Assembly (NCBI RefSeq): GCF_024679245.1
Contig: NC_090176.1
Location: 45,651,086-45,715,085 of the forward strand
Direction: 5' to 3'
DNA length: 64,000 nt
From: Pseudorasbora parva
Taxonomy: Eukaryota; Chordata; Actinopteri; Cypriniformes; Gobionidae
Shown here: positions 47,150 to 59,429 of the stretch, piece by piece
How positions within the stretch are numbered: position 1 is the stretch's first letter
Layout: each line of letters starts with the position of its first letter
The notes under the pieces: model-generated
What the model was told of the DNA's origin: nothing
Seen by the model: the letters and a program-made list of their open reading frames with translations, nothing else
The model's database searches: none
Translations under genes and position numbers: made by a program

Positions 47150-47470
47150 GATTTATAGTTTTTGTGAATATCAGGACACAAATGTGTATAATGACATAGG
47201 TATGACATAAATGTTACAAGGAAAGGGTGACTTATGAGGACATTCCTCATGTCCCCATTTTTCAAAAGGCTTATAAAATATACAGGATTAGTTTTTTTTT
47301 GTTTGTTTTGTGTGTTTGTTTTTTAGAGAAAGTAAATTGCCTTTTTCTCTGATGGGTACGTTTAGGGGTGGGGGTGGGGGGGTAGAAAATACAGTTTGTA
47401 TGGTATTAAAACCAATACGCCTATGGAATGTCCCCACACTTCTCAAAAACATACGTCTGTGTGTTTGGCT
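47150..47470 (+). repeat. Dispersed repeat ('tgaggacattcctcatgtcccc')
   Basis: 'ggtgacttatgaggacattc', 'ggtacgtttaggggtggggg' and 'cctatggaatgtccccaca' occur in the order of a repeat found in many fish introns. The G-rich core at 47364-47383 and T-rich stretches are part of it. Confidence 0.5.
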
Positions 47471-47939
47471 GTATCTAAAGTGTAAAAAAATATGTAGATA
47501 TGCACAACTTAATAAAACAAAAATATTTTTTCTTTGTGGATAATTTTGCAAATGTGTACTATTTCGTAGTTAGGTTGACATGCTTCTATATTAACACACT
47601 GATATATACCGTCGTATGGCCCATTCTGTGGACACAGTTCTGTTTATATGATCTTAACATATCGGGCTGGTAGAGTGGAGGCCATCTGTCAAAATATGTG
47701 CTGAATCTCCACAGAGACTCTTGGCCCAGAGCTGTTTCTTTCATCACCCTCTCTGCCATCAGTCTTTCTGATAGACACATTGACACTGAATGAGAGCGAT
47801 TTTGTCCGGAGAGGAAGGGAAAAACTTACATAGCAGCTTGTTTTTTTTAAACAATAGTCTTTATGAATATAACCTGGTCACACATTCTTATAGGGAAAAC
47901 CTCACTACACTTTCAACCCTAATAAGGTGGCCTAATAAA
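47471..47939. other. Unassigned sequence
   Basis: No feature recognised. Confidence 0.4.
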
Positions 47940-48435
47940 TTGTGTTAGTTACTTTTTATGGAACATTTACATTACTTTTGCTTTACTTTTTCTCACCTGG
48001 CCTGGGCTTGCTTGCTTGTTTGCTTCTGTTTTTTATGACAAAAAAAGTTATTTGGTAAATGTAATTAATAATGAAATTAATAATCCTCATATATACATAT
48101 GAATATATATGAATATAGATAAGTGAATCAACAAAAGTAATTAGCAAAAAAAAAAAAGAAAAAAAAGATTTTAGATAGTAAATACATAAAGTATATTTGT
48201 GTCATTTAATATAATTAATTCTGAGGAATAATTAATCTGTGTTTGGGCAAGTGAGATGAGTAAATACTCACATTTAGTTTAGAGCTAACTATCATGTTCG
48301 CAAACAACACATACATGGGAAAACAAAATAACTGGCTTTACTTATTTGAAAAGTAACTTAGATTTATTTTGTTAACGCGTTACTTTACTAGTTACTTTAG
48401 TAAAGTAATCTGATTACATAACTCAAAAGGTAGTA
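47940..48435 (+). repeat. Dispersed repeat family R1, copy 2
   Basis: Same order of shared phrases as 34130-34850, including 'gcgttactttactagttact' and 'taatctgattacataactc'. Confidence 0.6.
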
Positions 48436-48542
48436 ATGTTGTAAATAATGTTCAGTTTCTTGCACAGAGCGATTGTTTAGCTTCATAAGACCTCAGTTTA
48501 TTGCCAGGAGACATGGGTATTCATTTTATTTTGCCTGTATAT

Positions 48543-48745
48543 CAGGGGTCCCCAGACTTGGTCCTGGAGGGCCGCTGTCCTACAGAGTTTAGCTCCAAAC
48601 CCAATCAAACACACCAGAAACAGCTAATCAAGGTCTTACTAAGTCCCATAAAGCTTTTGATTAGCTGTTTCAGGTGTGTTTGGTTGGGGTTGGAGCTAAA
48701 CTCTGCAGGACAGCGGCCCTCCAGGACCGAGTTTGGGTACCCCTG
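48543..48745. mobile_element. 203-bp hAT MITE, palindromic
   Basis: CAGGGGTCCCCAGACTTGG at the left is inverted at the right (CCGAGTTTGGGTACCCCTG). The arms extend about 60 bp each ('cctggagggccgctgtcc' and complement). An exact 8-bp duplication, CTGTATAT, lies at 48535-48542 and 48746-48753. Confidence 0.95.
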
Positions 48746-48753
48746 CTGTATAT

Positions 48754-49435
48754 GTTTATATATTTTCTCAGTGTGAGAGTAGCAATTGACTTGCATTATG
48801 GGTATCACCAAGAACTCCAGTTTCAGCTAAAATTCAGTTTTATCAGTTGTAATGTAATTTTAAATCAGATTACAATTTCAGTTTGGCTTGCTGTAGTTGA
48901 CTGTCTCACTATAGACACAATTTGTCCTCGACCTCGGCCATTACAGTTGTTTTAGATTTCCTAAGATCTAAAGACAAGGCACAAGACATCTAAAGCAAAG
49001 CCACCTTCATTTCACCCCGAAAGACATCCTACCAGGAGCCTGAGAAAGAAGCCAGTTCTTTTGTGTGGAATCAGGGCTATGGACAACATTACCCTCATCC
49101 TTCCTCGCTACAGAACAATAGAGCTGGCGGAGAGCGCACCACTCACACTAGCTCACTCTAGAACCCTGTACGCTAGTTTCACAACAAGGGCTGGACCGTA
49201 GCCAGAATTCCACTTTGTAAACTATGACTCACCACCGAGAGCAGCTTCTCTTCAGTAACATATGCAGTGATAATAAAGCCGATACTAATTCAATTATGTT
49301 GTGCGCTCTCTTTGCTAAAGGGCTCCAAAGACCAATACAACTGTGGCAAAAAACAAGTTGACCAATACATGTTTTGATGCCAGTAGCTGTGTACTTGCTT
49401 GTGTGTTTATTTTTTTTATTTCTTGGCATATACAG
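48754..49435. other. Unassigned sequence
   Basis: 48960-49260 is non-repetitive and could be a conserved block; no gene found. Confidence 0.3.
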
Positions 49436-49497
<62 letters not shown>

Positions 49498-49498
49498 G
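49436..49498. repeat. (ATT)n microsatellite
   Basis: About 20 consecutive ATT trinucleotides. Confidence 0.97.
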
Positions 49499-49539
49499 TA
49501 TAGTTGTGGTTTCTTTAACACATTCTGTTGACTATAAGT

Positions 49540-49785
49540 AATGTTGCACCTACTCTCATTAGAGTGTTAGTAGAGTATTAGTAGGGTTAGAATAAGTTGG
49601 CATGTGGTTGCAAAGTTACTTATAGTTGTCGGGGGGGGCCATCACAAATAAAGTGTTAGCAGATATTAAGCAGACAGACTACTAATACTCTAATGAGAGA
49701 TAGTTGACATGTAGGTAGTTGCTAAGTTACTTATAGTTAATAGAATGACTAAAGTAGACCAACCAAATAAAGTGTAACCAAATTA
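49540..49785. repeat. Dispersed repeat family R2, copy 1
   Basis: Two head-to-tail half-units each end in 'aaataaagtgt.a'. The phrases 'agttacttatagtt.', 'tctaatgagag' and 'cagatattaagcagacaga' recur, in both orientations, at 55290-55540. Confidence 0.55.
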
Positions 49786-49987
49786 CGTTTGTGCACTCAA
49801 AAATTCTCTCTGTTTTGAATTCTCTCAATTCAAAAATAAACTCTGTTAAGCCTGGGACACACCAAGCCGACGTCAAAGAATTAGCAGCGAACTATAGCAC
49901 CAAAAGCTGATTGTGATGTCGCCTCTCGTCTGCTGCGTCTCGGCAAAAGTTGGGCTTGAACCAACTTTTGGTAATGCGTATCAATAG

Positions 49988-51055
49988 TAGGGATGCACGA
50001 TATTATCGGCACGACATCGGAATCGGCCGATAAACGCCTAAAATATAAAAATCGGCATCGGTCGATATGAAAACATGCCGATATGCCTTGCCGATATGAT
50101 AACGTGTTGATATGCGCCTGCAATAACTCACGTGTGCAAGGAGTGCTACAGATGAGACCATGTCAGCACTGCAGTCATTCTTCAAGTGAAAACAAGAAAA
50201 TACATTGCATGTACAGTGATTTATATTGACTGTTTTTAAATGCTGCCTTGAATTTCTGAATGCACGTACAGAAGGACGTGGCCGTCAGCAGCAGATTTGC
50301 CACGTTTTCACAACAAAACGAACCCAAAACAAGCCCAATCGCGTCTCCCCAGTCCCACTCTCTAGCGCGTGCGGCAGCCTCCACAGCAGCAGAAGCTCCT
50401 CCAGGTCCTAGTGCCCTCCAGCTAGACCGCTATATATTTATACATGTAGTGGGTGCGCTGTTGTTACACTAATACAATGTAAAGTAGAATACACAAATAA
50501 ATTGAAGTTACTTCTTGTTCAGAATAAACAAATCAGTAATGATGTCATAAATCACAAGCATGACACTTGTAAATTAAATACTTTTATATACAGTGTATTA
50601 ATCTGTAATAAAATTTTATGAAATGGATGATGAAAAATAATCCAAGGAGCTCTACAATAATTGTAGAATTAAAAGACAGCATCAATGGATGTCATGCCAC
50701 CCCCACTTCATGTGCACAAACGTTAAATCCAAAAATACAATATTTAGATTACAGCTGCATCTGGGGTGAAAAATTACTGACTTTATTATTGTTATTTTCA
50801 GAGCTTTTAATATACTCTTATCATAAAAACAACTTTATTAAAATTGATTTATCTTCAACAAGAATCCTTTTATTAAGGAGACCTCAGAAATCTGAAACCA
50901 GAATGAAAAAAAATAGTTTTTGCTCAAAATGGTGTTGTTTCCAAACAAAGGGAAAAAATAAACATATATCGGCATCGGTATCGGCATCGGCCAAAATGAG
51001 CTGAAAAATATCGGCATATCGGATATCGGCAAAAATCCAATATCGTGCATCCCTA
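49988..51055. mobile_element. Non-autonomous hAT element, TAGGGATGCACGATA ends
   Basis: TAGGGATGCACGATA at the left, TATCGTGCATCCCTA at the right. An exact 8-bp duplication ATCAATAG lies at 49980-49987 and 51056-51063. Reiterated 'atcggc' and 'gatatcggc' subterminal motifs lie at both ends, as expected for transposase binding. 1,068 bp with no transposase; internal frames (50226-50472, 50618-51004) lack known domains. Confidence 0.94.
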
Positions 51056-51063
51056 ATCAATAG

Positions 51064-51315
51064 TACGAGTGTGAAATCTCGTGGAATGGATACACCAAAA
51101 TGAGTTTTGGCGTGCAAATGTTATGCAGTTTTTCACGTGCATATGATAAGCACTTTATGACGTGCATATGACACGATCTTGGGTAGGATTAGGGTGGTGG
51201 GGTGGGTGGTCCATACGTATAATACGCCATAAATTGCATATCATATGCACGTGAAAAACCGCGTACCATATACATTCCATGAGATTGCACAATCGTATTA
51301 TTTATATGAATTTTC
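51064..51315. repeat. Inverted-repeat sequence with 'cacgtgcatatga'
   Basis: The left segment 'tgcagtttttcacgtgcata' is mirrored by 'atatgcacgtgaaaaaccgc', and 'gaaatctcgtggaatg' by 'cattccatgagattgc'. A degenerate foldback of about 250 bp directly beside the hAT element. Confidence 0.6.
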
Positions 51316-51951
51316 GTGAGATCTGGCCCGCTTGAACACACCAAAATGACTGCAGACTACTGTCAACTTGCACATGCGTTCTGCGCCAGTGTGTAAGGAA
51401 ATATCTGTCTATATCAGCAGGTATCAATAGTCTGTTTTTTTTTTTTTTTCATACCTGTTGGCACATATTATAATAAAAACATTTGTGCATTCGAATGCTT
51501 AGGTAAGATGACGTAAAAATTATAACAGCTCTATCTGTATCACCTTGACATATTTGCTCACTTTCATCACTTTTGCTCTTCTCATGCACTGACTCGTTCG
51601 GTAAGCTGAACAGCCAATCAGAGTTCTCTCTCTCACCAACAGCCCTACACAGATTCAGCATGCTGAATCTGCCCAACTATAGCCAACGGTGCAGAACACA
51701 CCGGAAAAACTAAGTCAACCGAAGCTCAAAAATGGCTCGACATTGCCCGACATCTTGTTGTGTATCTGCCTTTAGTATACTAAGCTCAAATGGGCAATTA
51801 TTTAAGATAAATGCAATTTTTGCCAAATGTTTCTCTTTTATCAAATGTTTAATTGGTTGGTCATGTCATTGTCTATATTAAAATGTATAGAATACTTGTA
51901 AGAAGGTACAATGCATCTTTGCATGTTTTCGCTTTTTGTTTGTTGTGTACT
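51316..51951. other. Unassigned sequence
   Basis: No gene. A T homopolymer lies near 51435-51449. Confidence 0.4.
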
Positions 51952-52140
51952 TAAACGGATATTTCACCCATCAATGAAAGCATTTTCTTACCCTCAAGTT
52001 TATTTCTGTTGAACACAAAATAAGATAATTTGAAGAATGTTGTTAACCAAACAGTTGACAGAAGCTATTTTTTTATTTATTTTTTGGTACCAAGGAAGTC
52101 AAAGGCTGCCGTCAACTGTCTGGGCATTTTTACTATCCCT
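51952..52140. repeat. Degenerate TTAA MITE of the 'gttcaccc' family
   Basis: 'ggatatttcacccatcaatg', 'cttaccctcaagttta', 'tctgttgaacacaaaataag' and 'ccaaacagttgacagaagc' follow the consensus order of this common fish MITE. The right end decays near 'actatccctttaa'. Confidence 0.6.
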
Positions 52141-53594
52141 TTAATTTTCTTGTGATCTTGACATGAAGTTGTTTTCTCTTGCATTGTTCCTTCATTTAAA
52201 TATAACAAAAGCCAGTTTGGAATTGTATATATGTATACGATGTATACAATAATATATACAACATCAAGTATCAAGTTTATTGTAAGCACTACAGTGGCTC
52301 TGAACATGTGGTAAGTTTCATTGCCAGCCAACTTGAGGGACCATAAGTTCTACATGCGTATAGAATGATGTTTGACAGAAGCCGATTAAATGGTTTGCGG
52401 CTGACATAGAAGATCCCATAACAGGTTGATCATATTGTTTGCTTTACATGGCAATTCTGACAGTTTGGAGTGTTTGTTTGGAACTTCTAGTTCTGCAGAA
52501 ATTACACACTTGACCTTTAAGTAATTCACAATTGTGGTGGGGTAGAGTTACGATATGACGTAAGGATCAGATGTAAAATTATGAAGTGAAGGGCTTTTTA
52601 TTTCAATTCTTCCAGGTTAACACAATACTCTGATAAGAGTGCCAATCATCTACGTAAATTGCATACTATATTCCTGTGGGAAGTAACATTTGCCAAATGA
52701 ATCGGCTGTTCGGAAGAAAGCCTCCTCTGTTACCACAGCGACCGGTAAGCAAAGGCATCTCTAGTTTCATGGCATTGTACAATTGCGTTATTTCACTGGG
52801 AACACTGTGCTCACTTATGGAAAAACATAACACCTGTGAGCTGTGAGGTTCCTGTCATAACGTCTCATGCTGATGTATGCTCAGTGTTACTAAAGTCATG
52901 CCGGTCTTTTAGCTGCTGAAATCACAATCTGGTTGCTTTAGCTCTATACCACAGACGGTTCACAGTGTTCAGTGCTGTCAAAGCAATTTAATATGTTGTG
53001 TATGGTGGATGCCTGATTTTAAAGACAGCTTCTTTATAATGTAGTAATAGATCCATCAGTCAGGCTGATATATACATTTTGAGATCTGTGTAGGGTCATT
53101 AACAGAAGTGGTAGAAGTCAAAATCTTGCAACAGCCTTGGACATTTTAATTTTCATACATTTTTTTTTTTTTTGTGAACTTTGTGTATAACTAAAGTTTC
53201 TTATTTGCTATGTTGGCCACCCTGCTCTATAGATATCAGCATCGCCATTGGCCAATACAAACAGAAGATCAAACACTCGATGCTATTTGAAATTGAGTTT
53301 TAAGCTACATTATAGTTATTTATACTTAATTATAGTGATTTTTAAAGTCTTTAATAGTGATGTAAGCTGGTATATGAAATCATCCGTGACATAAACTCTG
53401 CCTTTGTTCATGACCACTCCTAAAGGCCGAGCTAGCTAGCTTTGGACCAAGTTATTCGGCAGGACAACACTCCAACACTCTGGGAACTGGGAAGTCCCGA
53501 CGAGGCCCAAATAAGCCCCGGAAGTGAGAGTGGAAGCGTGACTGGCCCTGGCACGTACTAGCACGTTTTTGGCCTGACAGTGAAAACGTGCCTA
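52141..53594. other. Unassigned sequence
   Basis: No coding gene or bounded element recognised. A T homopolymer lies at about 53161-53173. Confidence 0.4.
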
Positions 53595-53645
53595 TTTAGG
53601 CCCAGATTCACAGACAGGGCTTCGATTAAGCCAGGATTGGATCTT
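53595..53645 (+). repeat. 'cagacagggcttcgattaagccagg' repeat
   Basis: A short dispersed repeat in which 'gggctt' and 'aagcc' form a small hairpin; common in cyprinid DNA. Confidence 0.4.
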
Positions 53646-54684
53646 TGGGAATCTTGAGTATTTGGGGTATCAAATCAATTTGCATCCTGAATAAAAGTAA
53701 GTTTTTCAAAAGACTTTTCTAGAGCATAAGAATCAGTGCCAGATTTTAGGGTTTTCTGCTACCTCCAAAATTCAGTGCGAGCTAGTGTTACGAAATGTAG
53801 AATGGAGAGTGAGATGGATGCCATAGTTATGATTTGATTTTTCTGATGTTGTAATAGTTATGAGGTATGATAGTGAATGATGTTCTTCAGATGCCAGAAC
53901 ATTAAAACCACCCTTTAACTTCTGACCCACGCACAATGATTCCATCTGCACACATCCTAAAGGGATCCAGAACTCTTTGCTTTTTTCCTATTCCTCAGTC
54001 GGTTATTCACTGCGATACACGGCTAACTCAAATGTGGTGGTCCTGAGCTGGCGGACACTAATGAACTGTGGCTCTTTGCTTCGAGCTGTTCTCTATTAGC
54101 TTTGAAATTGTGAAGAACAGAAAAGGAGGAGAGGACGTTATGTTCCAAAGTCTGGTGTTGCCTACAAGGCATCACACACTCTTGAAGTGAAGGCTGTTCC
54201 AAAAGGTAGGCAGCATAATTCAAATATCTAATTGCATCCAGATTTTAAGGCAAAATTGCTTAGGAAAAGACAATCCAATAACGAATTACAATGAGCCCAG
54301 TATTCATCTACACTGTAAAAATGATTTTTCAAAGTTGTAAATAAAGATTATTGGAGTATGTTTTACAATAAAATGCTAGTTTTTTACTTGTTTAATTCAG
54401 TTTGTTACTTGTTGTTTCTTTGCAATTATTTGTGAAATTTCCGTGCGATGTTTGCATTTTCAAAACAAAACAAACAAATCCAGTGTAATATTAAAATTAG
54501 ATAAATGTAAATAATGTATTAAGCACTTCAGATAACTATTTAAAATTAGGATTTTCAGTGCATTACATCAAACCAAGTGGCATTTGCAAACAAAACACGC
54601 TAGAGCTTAAAAGGTAATGTATTATAGGTAATGAAATTGAATGAATGAGAGTAATCTTATTGCTCCATGACTGTTGAAATGTAA
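53646..54684. other. Unassigned sequence
   Basis: Nothing convincing; the minus-strand frame 54023-54223 is short and motif-free. Confidence 0.4.
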
Positions 54685-54973
54685 AGCGTTCATTTACCCA
54701 ACAATAACAAATCTGTAATTAATTACTCACCCTCATGTTGTTCCAAACCTGTATGTTTTTTTGTTCTTCTTTGGAACACAAATGAAGATATTTTTGATGA
54801 AAACTTTGTGATTTCTGTCCGTCCATTGACTGCTACAAAGCAGATTTTCTTCAGATTTCATCGAAGAATATCTTAATTTGTTTTCTGAAGAAGAACGAAG
54901 GTCTCACGGGTTTGGAACGACATGAGGGTGAGTAATTAATAATAGAGTTTTCATTTTTGGGTGAACTAACCCT
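54685..54973. mobile_element. 289-bp TTAA foldback element
   Basis: The right end is GGGTGAACTAACCCT followed by TTAA (54974-54977); the left end is a mutated version after GTAA. 'taattactcaccctcatg' at the left is mirrored by 'catgagggtgagtaatta' at the right. A short relative of the element at 42457. Confidence 0.85.
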
Positions 54974-54977
54974 TTAA

Positions 54978-55289
54978 GTCCCTATTTTCAGTTAAAATAA
55001 CCAATCATTTTAGAACATGTTTTTTTTTAGGTTGTAAATAAAACAAAGATTACTGGAAGACATTTTACAATAAATTAATATTTCAGTCTTTCTATTTCAA
55101 AATGTTTACATTTAATTTAGTGTTACTGTTTCTTTGTCATTTTTAAAATGAATTAATTAACAATTAACAATTAAAAAGTAATTTCTGAGTGAAAATTGTT
55201 TCTACAATTTTCTTCCTCATTGTAGGCATCAATGGTTTGTGTAACACTTTCATTTGATTGTTCACTTAAGACCTTTTAATAACTATTTG
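54978..55289. other. AT-rich spacer
   Basis: No gene or bounded element. Confidence 0.4.
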
Positions 55290-55540
55290 CACCTACATCA
55301 ACTATAGCAGTCATTAGAGTATTATAGAGAATATCTGTCTGCTTAATATCTGCTAACACTTTATTCTTATGGTACCCAACAGCCATTCTACTGACTATAA
55401 GTAACTTTGCAACTACATGACAACTTATTCTCCTATCCTTATCGTAACAGTCTACTTATACTTTAATGACAGTTAGTTGACATTTAGTTGCAAAGTTACT
55501 TATATTTAGTAGAATGTAAACTGGTAACCCCAGTTTGTTT
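55290..55540. repeat. Dispersed repeat family R2, copy 2
   Basis: Shares 'ctgcttaatatctgctaaca', 'ctgactataagtaactttgc' and 'gttgcaaagttacttata' with 49540-49785, partly in opposite orientation. Confidence 0.55.
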
Positions 55541-55849
55541 ACTCTATCTATAATGTTAAACGATTAACTGGACATAAAAAAAAAAAAAAAATTGTCATTT
55601 GAGCTTGGTATGCTAAAATGTTTTATACTATTGTTGTCTGGTTATTTTTAAATGAAATAAAATAGTTGTAACAATATTTAATTATTTTCCCATTCACACT
55701 GATATGAGCTGTACTTTTCTGCCTGTTGGCAAAATACAAAATAGCCGTCTGTGAAAACTCCATGAAATGGATTGGCAAGTGGTGTTGACATATTCTTTTG
55801 AAATAAAGGTCTGACCAAATATGATACATGATTTCGTACTGAATTTTTT
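55541..55849. other. AT-rich spacer
   Basis: No gene; an A run of about 16 lies near 55577. Confidence 0.4.
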
Positions 55850-55857
55850 TTCTAGAG

Positions 55858-56386
55858 CAGGGGTTTTCAAACTGGGGTCCGGGGACCCCCAGGGGTCCTC
55901 CAGAAGGTTCTAAGGGGTCCCCAGAAAATTTCAGGGAATAAAAAGACAAAGGAAGAATGCTTTCATTTTCTAAATACTTCTCTCCTTTCTTGCCATACAC
56001 ATACTTTCCAGAATTGTATATGTTTGTCTTGTACCTTTTATAGTGAGTTTTTCTCCCTTTATCTCACTCACTGGGGCTGTAAGGCAGAATTCCTAACGCA
56101 GTATGAATGCTTGTTTGCATGCATTTATTGTGAAAGATTTGATACAAATAATTTTTAATCGAAAATGTTCTTCAGGTTTATACATCCAACATTAAATATA
56201 GCCCTTTTAAGTTTGGAAACAGTATGTTGTATTTATAATGTCACACTTTTTATGACTTACTTTTTTTCATTAAGAAAAATATAGAGATAGATTTTAGGAA
56301 GGGGGTCCCTCATAAAGGTTCATCATATATGATGAACCTTTATGAGGGACCCCCTTCCTTGGCATCATAAAGTTTGAAAACCACTG
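55858..56386. mobile_element. 529-bp hAT element with an internal palindrome
   Basis: CAGGGGTTTTCAAACTGGGG at the left and AGTTTGAAAACCACTG at the right are inverted. An exact 8-bp duplication TTCTAGAG lies at 55850-55857 and 56387-56394. A perfect palindrome at 56297-56358 lies near the right end. No transposase. Confidence 0.93.
56297..56358. repeat. Perfect 62-bp palindrome, no spacer
   Basis: Arms of 31 bp, starting 'ggaagggggtccctcata', match their complement without mismatch or loop. Only one arm ('gaagggggtccctcat' type) is expected from the hAT terminus, so the other is an inverted copy. Confidence 0.95.
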
Positions 56387-56501
56387 TTCTAGAGAGTATT
56401 TGATTGGACCAAACAAACAAAAAACCTTTGCAATGCAATATCACAATCAGTATTTTTTTTTCTTCCTCCACTTGCAGAGAGAGAATTTTTAAAGGCATAT
56501 A

Positions 56502-57466
56502 CACTCACCTAAAGGATTATTAGGAACACCATACTAATACTGTGTTTGACCCCCTTTCGCCTTCAGAACTGTCTTAATTCTACGTGGCATTGATTCAACA
56601 AGGTGCTGAAAGCATTCTTTAGAAATGTTGGCCCATGTTTATAGGATAGCATCTTGCAGTTGATGGAGATTTGTGGGATGCACATCCAGGCCACGAAGCT
56701 CCCATTCCACCACATCTCAAAGATGCTCTATTGGGTTGAGATCTGGTGACTGTGGCAGGCTATGGTAACAAGGCATGATGGATCAATGTTCTCATTGTGT
56801 TTACGCCAAATTCTGACTCTACCATCTGAATGTCTCAACAGAAATCGAGACTCATCAGACCAGGCAACATTTTTCCAGTCTTCAACTGTCCAATTTTGGT
56901 GAGCTTGTGTAAATTGTAGCCTCTTTTTCCTATTTGTAGTGGAGATGAGTGGTACCCAGTGGGGTCTTCTGCTGTTGTAGCCCATCCGCCTCAAGGTTGT
57001 GCGTGTTGTGGCTTCACAAATGCTTTGCTGCATACCTTGGTTGTAACGACTGGTTATTTTAGTCAAAGTTGCTCTTCTATCGGCTTGAATCAGTCGGCCC
57101 ATTCTCCTCTGACCTCTAGCATCAACAAGGTATTTTCGCCCACAGGACTGCTTTATACTGGATGTTTTTCCCTTTTCACTCTTTGTTCTCATTCTTTGTA
57201 AACCCTAGAAATGGTTCTGCGTGAAAATCCCAGTAACAGCAGATTGTGAAATACTCAGACCGGCCCGTCTGGCACCAACAACCATGCCACGCTCAAAATT
57301 GCTTAAATCATCTTTCTTTCCCATTCTGACATTCAGTTTGGAGTTCAGGAGATTGTCTTGACCAGGACCACACCCCTAAATGCATTGAAGCAATGTGATT
57401 GGTTGATTAGATAATTGCAATAATGAGAAATTGAACAAATGTACCTAATAATCCTTTAGGTGAGCA
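56502..57466 (-). mobile_element. Tc1-type element E, internally deleted
   Basis: Left CACTCACCTAAAGGATTATT and right 'aataatcctttaggtgagca' are inverted; TA lies on both sides (56500-56501, 57467-57468). At 965 bp it is shorter than a full Tc1 element, in line with the deletion in its transposase. Confidence 0.92.
56560..57324 (-). pseudogene. Tc1-type transposase (element E), core deleted
   Basis: ATG at 57324-57322 opens an N-terminal recognition domain (MGKKDDLSNFERGMVVG type). A 154-codon frame (57192-56728) continues with 'GRLIQADRRATLTKI', 'TTRTTLRRMGYNSRRP' and 'VAWSDESRFLL', which holds the first catalytic Asp. After 'NIDPSCLVT' the sequence jumps to the C-terminal part, so the second Asp is lost; a stop separates 57324 from 57192. 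Dead, but useful for classification. Confidence 0.82.
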
Positions 57467-57469
57467 TAT

Positions 57470-58159
57470 ATTGAATCTCTAAAAAAATACTTTACAGAAT
57501 TTACTTTAAAAAGCAGTGTTGTTTCCACACAACTATTGAGTCATTTTTACAAATTTTTATATGAACAAAAGAAATTCAAGTAAAGATGACAATTTCTTTG
57601 AGTAAATACAAACCATTTGAATTTGTCACTGTTACAGAATGTTGTTAAAATTAGAAAAGTTTATGATGTTAGGTTAATTAACCTTATTAAATGTCCTATT
57701 TGCTCTACAAGTGTAAGTGGAAAACTTTTAACACAAGCATATTTTTGGAAACAACATGCAAACAATAACTCATTGGACAACTCCAATTGAGGGCATGAAT
57801 TACATCCAAATATGTGTAAATGAGTCTTGTCTATGTGTATACAGCGTAAACACAGGCACCACTCTTCTGCATAATGGTAAGACACGTAATTACAGAATCT
57901 CCTCTAAATATCTAGCATAACTGAACATTAACATTAACATAAACTCTCCCTTTCCTGAAAAACACATAAAACAAAACTTTTATCCCTAAATCTACTCTCC
58001 TAATGCAGACTCAGTCCCAGTATGTTTAACTTAGCAAAGTTAAATTGACCAAACAAACACTTATTAATAAAAATTTTAGTAGAAACAACTTGTTAAATAA
58101 GTTCATGTAGTTGCATGAGTTTTTTTAAGTAATGTGAACAAGTATGATTTGAGTGCAAC
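57470..58159. other. Unassigned AT-rich sequence
   Basis: Nothing recognised. Confidence 0.4.
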
Positions 58160-59225
58160 TAACAACAGTGAAAGTAAAAAAAAATTGAATGTATAAAATA
58201 TATATATTTCGGCATTTAAGAGTAAACTAGCATATTGATGGCCTCAAAACTAACAGACATGGACTAAAAGCCACAAAAGTCCAATTTCATGTGTTTTTGA
58301 AGGGACGCATCGCGTGAGGACCGCTGTTTGAATGACGCACTGAGTTGCTACATATGCACAGCATTCCAAAACGGTTACTTATAGGGTTCCATTTCAGTTA
58401 CGCTGCTACCTATGTAGGCAGTAGACAGCAAGGAGGCTCACATTTTGGAACAAAGCCAGAGACGGAGAGAGAGAGCAAGAAACAAACCCAGCACACTGAG
58501 AAATGAAGAGAGCGGGTAGAGATCAGAGCCCTCGATGTGTTTGAAGACCTGTTCGCCTCTTTCAAAATGCAGAACAGCTGTAATGATGTCAGTACGCATT
58601 GAGTGGAATATTCCAGATTCTGCATGAGTATAAATCTGTGTATTCAGGTGTGCTATGTGAAGGAATCAAGCAGCCAAGCGGAGGGGAGTCTTGTTTCTGG
58701 GCCAGATCCACTCTGGCACTGCCCTCTTCCCATGAACCCGAGCCCCAGAAACAAAGTGGGGGGATTATATTATCTTTCTCTTGACTCGTGAGGCTACACG
58801 TTCAATCGCAGCTGCATCGCAAATCCAGTTAGTAAAGGATCCTGACATGGAACAGGGCTAGTGTCTTTTTATGATTGTTTCATGTCAGACTTGCAGTGTG
58901 TGACTAAAGAAGAAAAACTGACCTTGAGAAGAGTGAAATTACCCTTCGGTTAGCCTGTCCATTACGTTGTAAAGTCAATTAGAAGTAAGGAAATACTATG
59001 ATATAGTATGCCTCATAAAACGTCATACCTCACAAATGAATTAGGTATGCCCTCAATCGCTGTTGACAGAATGGTGGGATCTCATTCCAACTCCTATGGG
59101 AAGTGTATCTGTAAATGTATTAATTTTTGTATAGACGCTGAAATGTACAATATTAGCATATTGGCAGCATCTAAAACTTATGTAATTTAGAGACAAAAAA
59201 ATCTTTACAATTCCTATGAACACTG
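58160..59225. other. Low-repeat block, possible conserved DNA 58280-58870
   Basis: 58280-58870 is GC-richer with no repeat ends. Frames on both strands (58410-58625, 58599-58791) are short and overlapping. No gene call is justified. Confidence 0.3.
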
Positions 59226-59429
59226 CACTGTAAAACATTTTTTTACAGTGAACATTTGAACATTTTCTAGTTACTGATCACATCTAAATTTTTCAGTTGG
59301 CCAAATTGAATGTTTGTGAATTAAATTGCATCAATTCACAGAAATTAATTTTGGCTAACTAAAAAATGTAGATGATGAGTCACTAGAAAATTTTCATTTG
59401 GAGTCACGATTATTATTATTTTTACAGTG
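59226..59429. repeat. Short MITE with CACTGTAAAA ends
   Basis: CACTGTAAAA at 59226-59235 is mirrored by TTTTACAGTG at the right end (about 59420-59429), with an AT-rich interior. Target duplication not clear. Confidence 0.5.

Noticed and set aside
50226..51004. Frames inside the hAT element at 49988
   Set aside because: They contain no hAT transposase motif (no dimerisation or RNase H-like blocks) and lie in a non-autonomous element.
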